From positions 20,384-84,383 of the forward strand of contig DLGQ01000035.1 in the NCBI GenBank assembly GCA_002482775.1: a DNA stretch of 64,000 bases, in the 5' to 3' direction. Under the pieces are notes generated by a model. It saw nothing but the letters and a program-made list of their open reading frames with translations, made no database searches and had not been told where the DNA came from. Shown piece after piece: positions 62,036 through 64,000 of the stretch. The DNA comes from Flavobacteriales bacterium UBA7690 (GTDB lineage Bacteria; Bacteroidota; Bacteroidia; Flavobacteriales_F; PHOS-HE28). The first letter of the stretch is position 1; each line of letters starts with the position of its first letter. The position numbers and the translations under genes are program-made.

Positions 62036-64000
62036 ATGCTCCCGACTTCGACCATTCTCGTTCGACTAGCCCAGGTACTTCTGGCTTTGATCCCCTTGGC
62101 CTCCTTCGGCCTCACCCCCTCCGGTGGTGATGCCCTCGCCGCCCCTCCCGGCGCTAACCCCCCGAATACGATCTGCACAGGAGCCACGGTGGTACCCGTT
62201 ACCATCGGCACGCCGGCGACCGTTACTGGCAACAACGAGAATTCGCTCACGGATCCGGTCCTTGGTGCGAACTTGGTGTGGGAGGGGTTCAGCATCACCG
62301 CGTGCAGCGACGTTACAGTCAGCTACTGCGGCACTTCGCCGATCTTCATGGGCGGCTTGGCTTATTTGGCAGTTGGCTGTCCCCTGACCAACCTGGTCTT
62401 CAACTCGGGCCAGAACGTGATCTCCAACGTTTGTGGCGATGGCAACTTCGCCATCTTCTTTCCGGAGCTACCCCCAGGCACCTACTACTATCCGGTATTG
62501 GAGGCACCGGGTTCCAGCGGCAACTATTCCATCACCTTCATCGCCGCAGCATGCACCAACACACCACCGGCGAATGCTTTTTGTGCTACACCTGTGGAAC
62601 TGACCTCGGGGGCGAACTGTGAACCCACATCGGGAACAGTGGAACACGCTACCGTTGCCGGTAACTCGGGCACCAGTTGCGATGGGGCCGATGTTTCCGA
62701 TGGCGTTTGGTTCTCCTTCGTTGCCACATCCTCTGCACACGAAATCACCGTGGTCGGTAGCGCATCCTTCGCTGCGGAGATCGAACTCTTCAGCGGGTCC
62801 TGCCCTGCACCAACGCCGGTAGCCTGCACCTCGGCGAACGATTTCGGCCTATCGGAAACTCTGTCGAGCACGACTTTGACCGTCGGCCAGACCTACTTGA
62901 TCCGCGTATCGGATTGGTACTCCGGCGTGCCACGCTCCACCACGTTCGATATCTGTGTGGTCGGAATTCCCACCTCTGATTGTGAAGCGGACGCCGGTAC
63001 CTTGACCGCCGGTGATCCACCACCGTGTTTGGATGGTGCGGTCACCATCAGTGCAATTGCCAACGGTGATGCGGTGATCCCTACTGGATACGACAGGATC
63101 TACGTGCTCACGTCGGGTCAGGATATCGTGATCCAGCAGGTCGCAGCAGCGCCATCGTTCCAAGTATCGGAAGCGACGGCGTACACGATCCATACGTTGG
63201 TGTATGATCCAGCGACGTTGGACATCGGGACAATCGTCTTTGGCGAGTCCACTGCAGCGGAGGTCAACGCGCTGCTCGTCCAAGGCGGCGGCAGCGTTTG
63301 TGCCAGCCTAGATCTGGCCGGTGCAGCGATATCCGTTGCCACGTGCTGCGCTGCTACAGCTGGTGCTTTGGATCCCGTTTCGCCATTCGAGTGCTTGGTA
63401 TCTGGCTCTTCCCCGGTGAGCGCCGTGGAGGAGATACCATCGGTGATACCCACGGGCTACGTGTTGGCCTATGTGCTCTCACAAGGTCCGGACAGGGTCA
63501 TTCAACAAGTGGGAACGGAGCCCCTCTTCACGGTGGATGCGCTGGGGGCGTTCACCATCCACGCTTTCGTGTACGATCCCAATACGCTGGATCCAGAGCA
63601 AGTGATCGACTTCGGCACTACCACGGCAGCAGCACTTCACGGGCTCTTGGTCGAAGGCGGGGGTAGCATTTGTGGAAGCCTGGACCTGGATGGAGCCATC
63701 ATCACGGTGCTCAATTGTTGCGCAGCCGATGCCGGCACGATCACTCCGGATGATGATGTGCTCTGTTATCCGAATACGACGATCGCCATCAGTGCAACCC
63801 CCGAAGAGGATGCTGTAGTGCCCGTGGGTTTCACCACCGTGTACGTGCTCAGCGCGGGCCAGGACCTGGTGATCCAAGCGACGGCAGCCACGCCATCATT
63901 CGATGTATCCGCTCCAGGTGAATACACCATCCACACACTGGTGTACGACCCTGCGACCTTGGACCTAAGCGCCATCGTTGTTGGCCAGACCACTGGAGCA
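62036..64000 (+). CDS. Large secreted repeat protein, 5' part (runs off right edge)
   Basis: Open for 655 codons from ATG 62036 to the window end; an in-frame ATG at 61979 exists but gives a poorer signal peptide than ILVRLAQVLLALIPLASFGL. Two PPC-like modules (NLVWEGFSITACSDVTVSYC; SDGVWFSFVATSSAHEITVV) are followed by tandem modules of 122-124 residues. Each module holds YVL(S/T)xGxDxVIQ, YTIHTLVYDPATLD and a cysteine-bearing LLVQGGGSVCASLDLAGA. Such arrays occur in very large Bacteroidota surface proteins. The C-terminal sorting domain would lie beyond the edge. Confidence 0.9.
   Translation, partial: MLPTSTILVRLAQVLLALIPLASFGLTPSGGDALAAPPGANPPNTICTGATVVPVTIGTPATVTGNNENSLTDPVLGANLVWEGFSITACSDVTVSYCGTSPIFMGGLAYLAVGCPLTNLVFNSGQNVISNVCGDGNFAIFFPELPPGTYYYPVLEAPGSSGNYSITFIAAACTNTPPANAFCATPVELTSGANCEPTSGTVEHATVAGNSGTSCDGADVSDGVWFSFVATSSAHEITVVGSASFAAEIELFSGSCPAPTPVACTSANDFGLSETLSSTTLTVGQTYLIRVSDWYSGVPRSTTFDICVVGIPTSDCEADAGTLTAGDPPPCLDGAVTISAIANGDAVIPTGYDRIYVLTSGQDIVIQQVAAAPSFQVSEATAYTIHTLVYDPATLDIGTIVFGESTAAEVNALLVQGGGSVCASLDLAGAAISVATCCAATAGALDPVSPFECLVSGSSPVSAVEEIPSVIPTGYVLAYVLSQGPDRVIQQVGTEPLFTVDALGAFTIHAFVYDPNTLDPEQVIDFGTTTAAALHGLLVEGGGSICGSLDLDGAIITVLNCCAADAGTITPDDDVLCYPNTTIAISATPEEDAVVPVGFTTVYVLSAGQDLVIQATAATPSFDVSAPGEYTIHTLVYDPATLDLSAIVVGQTTGA
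62978..64000 (+). repeat. Tandem 122-124-residue protein modules (in-frame repeats)
   Basis: Equivalent cysteines of successive modules lie at 62981, 63347 and 63719, giving unit lengths of 366 and 372 bp. Three units are at least partly visible (the third is cut by the edge). Conserved anchors are AxAG near the start, YTIHxxVYDPxTLD in the middle and GGGSxCxSLDLxGA near the end. Confidence 0.85.

Overview
The window looks like a chromosomal segment of a Bacteroidota bacterium, most likely a Flavobacteriales-type lineage of fairly high GC. The sequence evidence is: several secreted proteins ending in a type IX secretion (T9SS) type A sorting domain (45216-47006, 57059-59110, 60163-61866); promoters of the TAnnTTTG type (6751, 13754, 51718); weak or absent Shine-Dalgarno sequences; TPR-containing histidine kinases; a TonB-dependent receptor; and YwqK/MORN and GEVED/PPC-like surface proteins. 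No rRNA, CRISPR array, IS element, integrase or phage gene was seen. One tRNA-Ala(GGC) is present.

Layout. 0-1.6 kb: 5' part of a secreted FG-GAP beta-propeller protein running off the left edge. 1.8-6.6 kb: leftward operon of two paralogous TPR sensor kinases and one NarL/LuxR regulator. 6.7-19.9 kb: two complete RND efflux operons of the same plan (regulator, TolC, adaptor, RND pump), the first with a TetR regulator and a long inverted repeat, the second with a MarR regulator and two matching 15-bp operators placed around its promoter. 19.9-32.3 kb: a region rich in stress proteins and small lineage-type proteins: a tight Dps/DUF748/YihY/FAD-oxidoreductase operon, a KatE-type catalase, DUF1328, several unrecognised small proteins, and a secreted NUC1-type nuclease. 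32.5-36.8 kb: TonB-dependent receptor, TMEM220-like membrane protein and SLC13 anion symporter in one run. 36.9-38.7 kb: a lone AIPR-family protein (candidate phage defence). 38.8-47 kb: secreted proteins, a YwqK-repeat protein, a LytS/LytR-type two-component pair and a T9SS cargo protein. 47-54.5 kb: RidA, aldo/keto reductase, tRNA-Ala, an HD-PPK1 fusion divergent from a two-domain SiaB-like protein, and an aminomuconate-semialdehyde-type dehydrogenase. 54.7-57 kb: HisKA kinase plus OmpR-type regulator, with helically phased GTTAARG repeats upstream. 57-64 kb: large secreted repeat proteins and an SDR with a non-standard active site.

How the genes fit together. The main themes are envelope export and efflux, oxidative or stationary-phase survival, two-component signalling (three separate systems) and secreted surface proteins. 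The most unusual items are the HD-PPK1 fusion facing a duplicated SiaB-like protein, the lone AIPR gene with a perfect palindrome in its leader, the enlarged first RND pump, and the well-resolved operator architectures in front of both efflux operons. All functional calls rest on reading the translated sequence; no database search was run.
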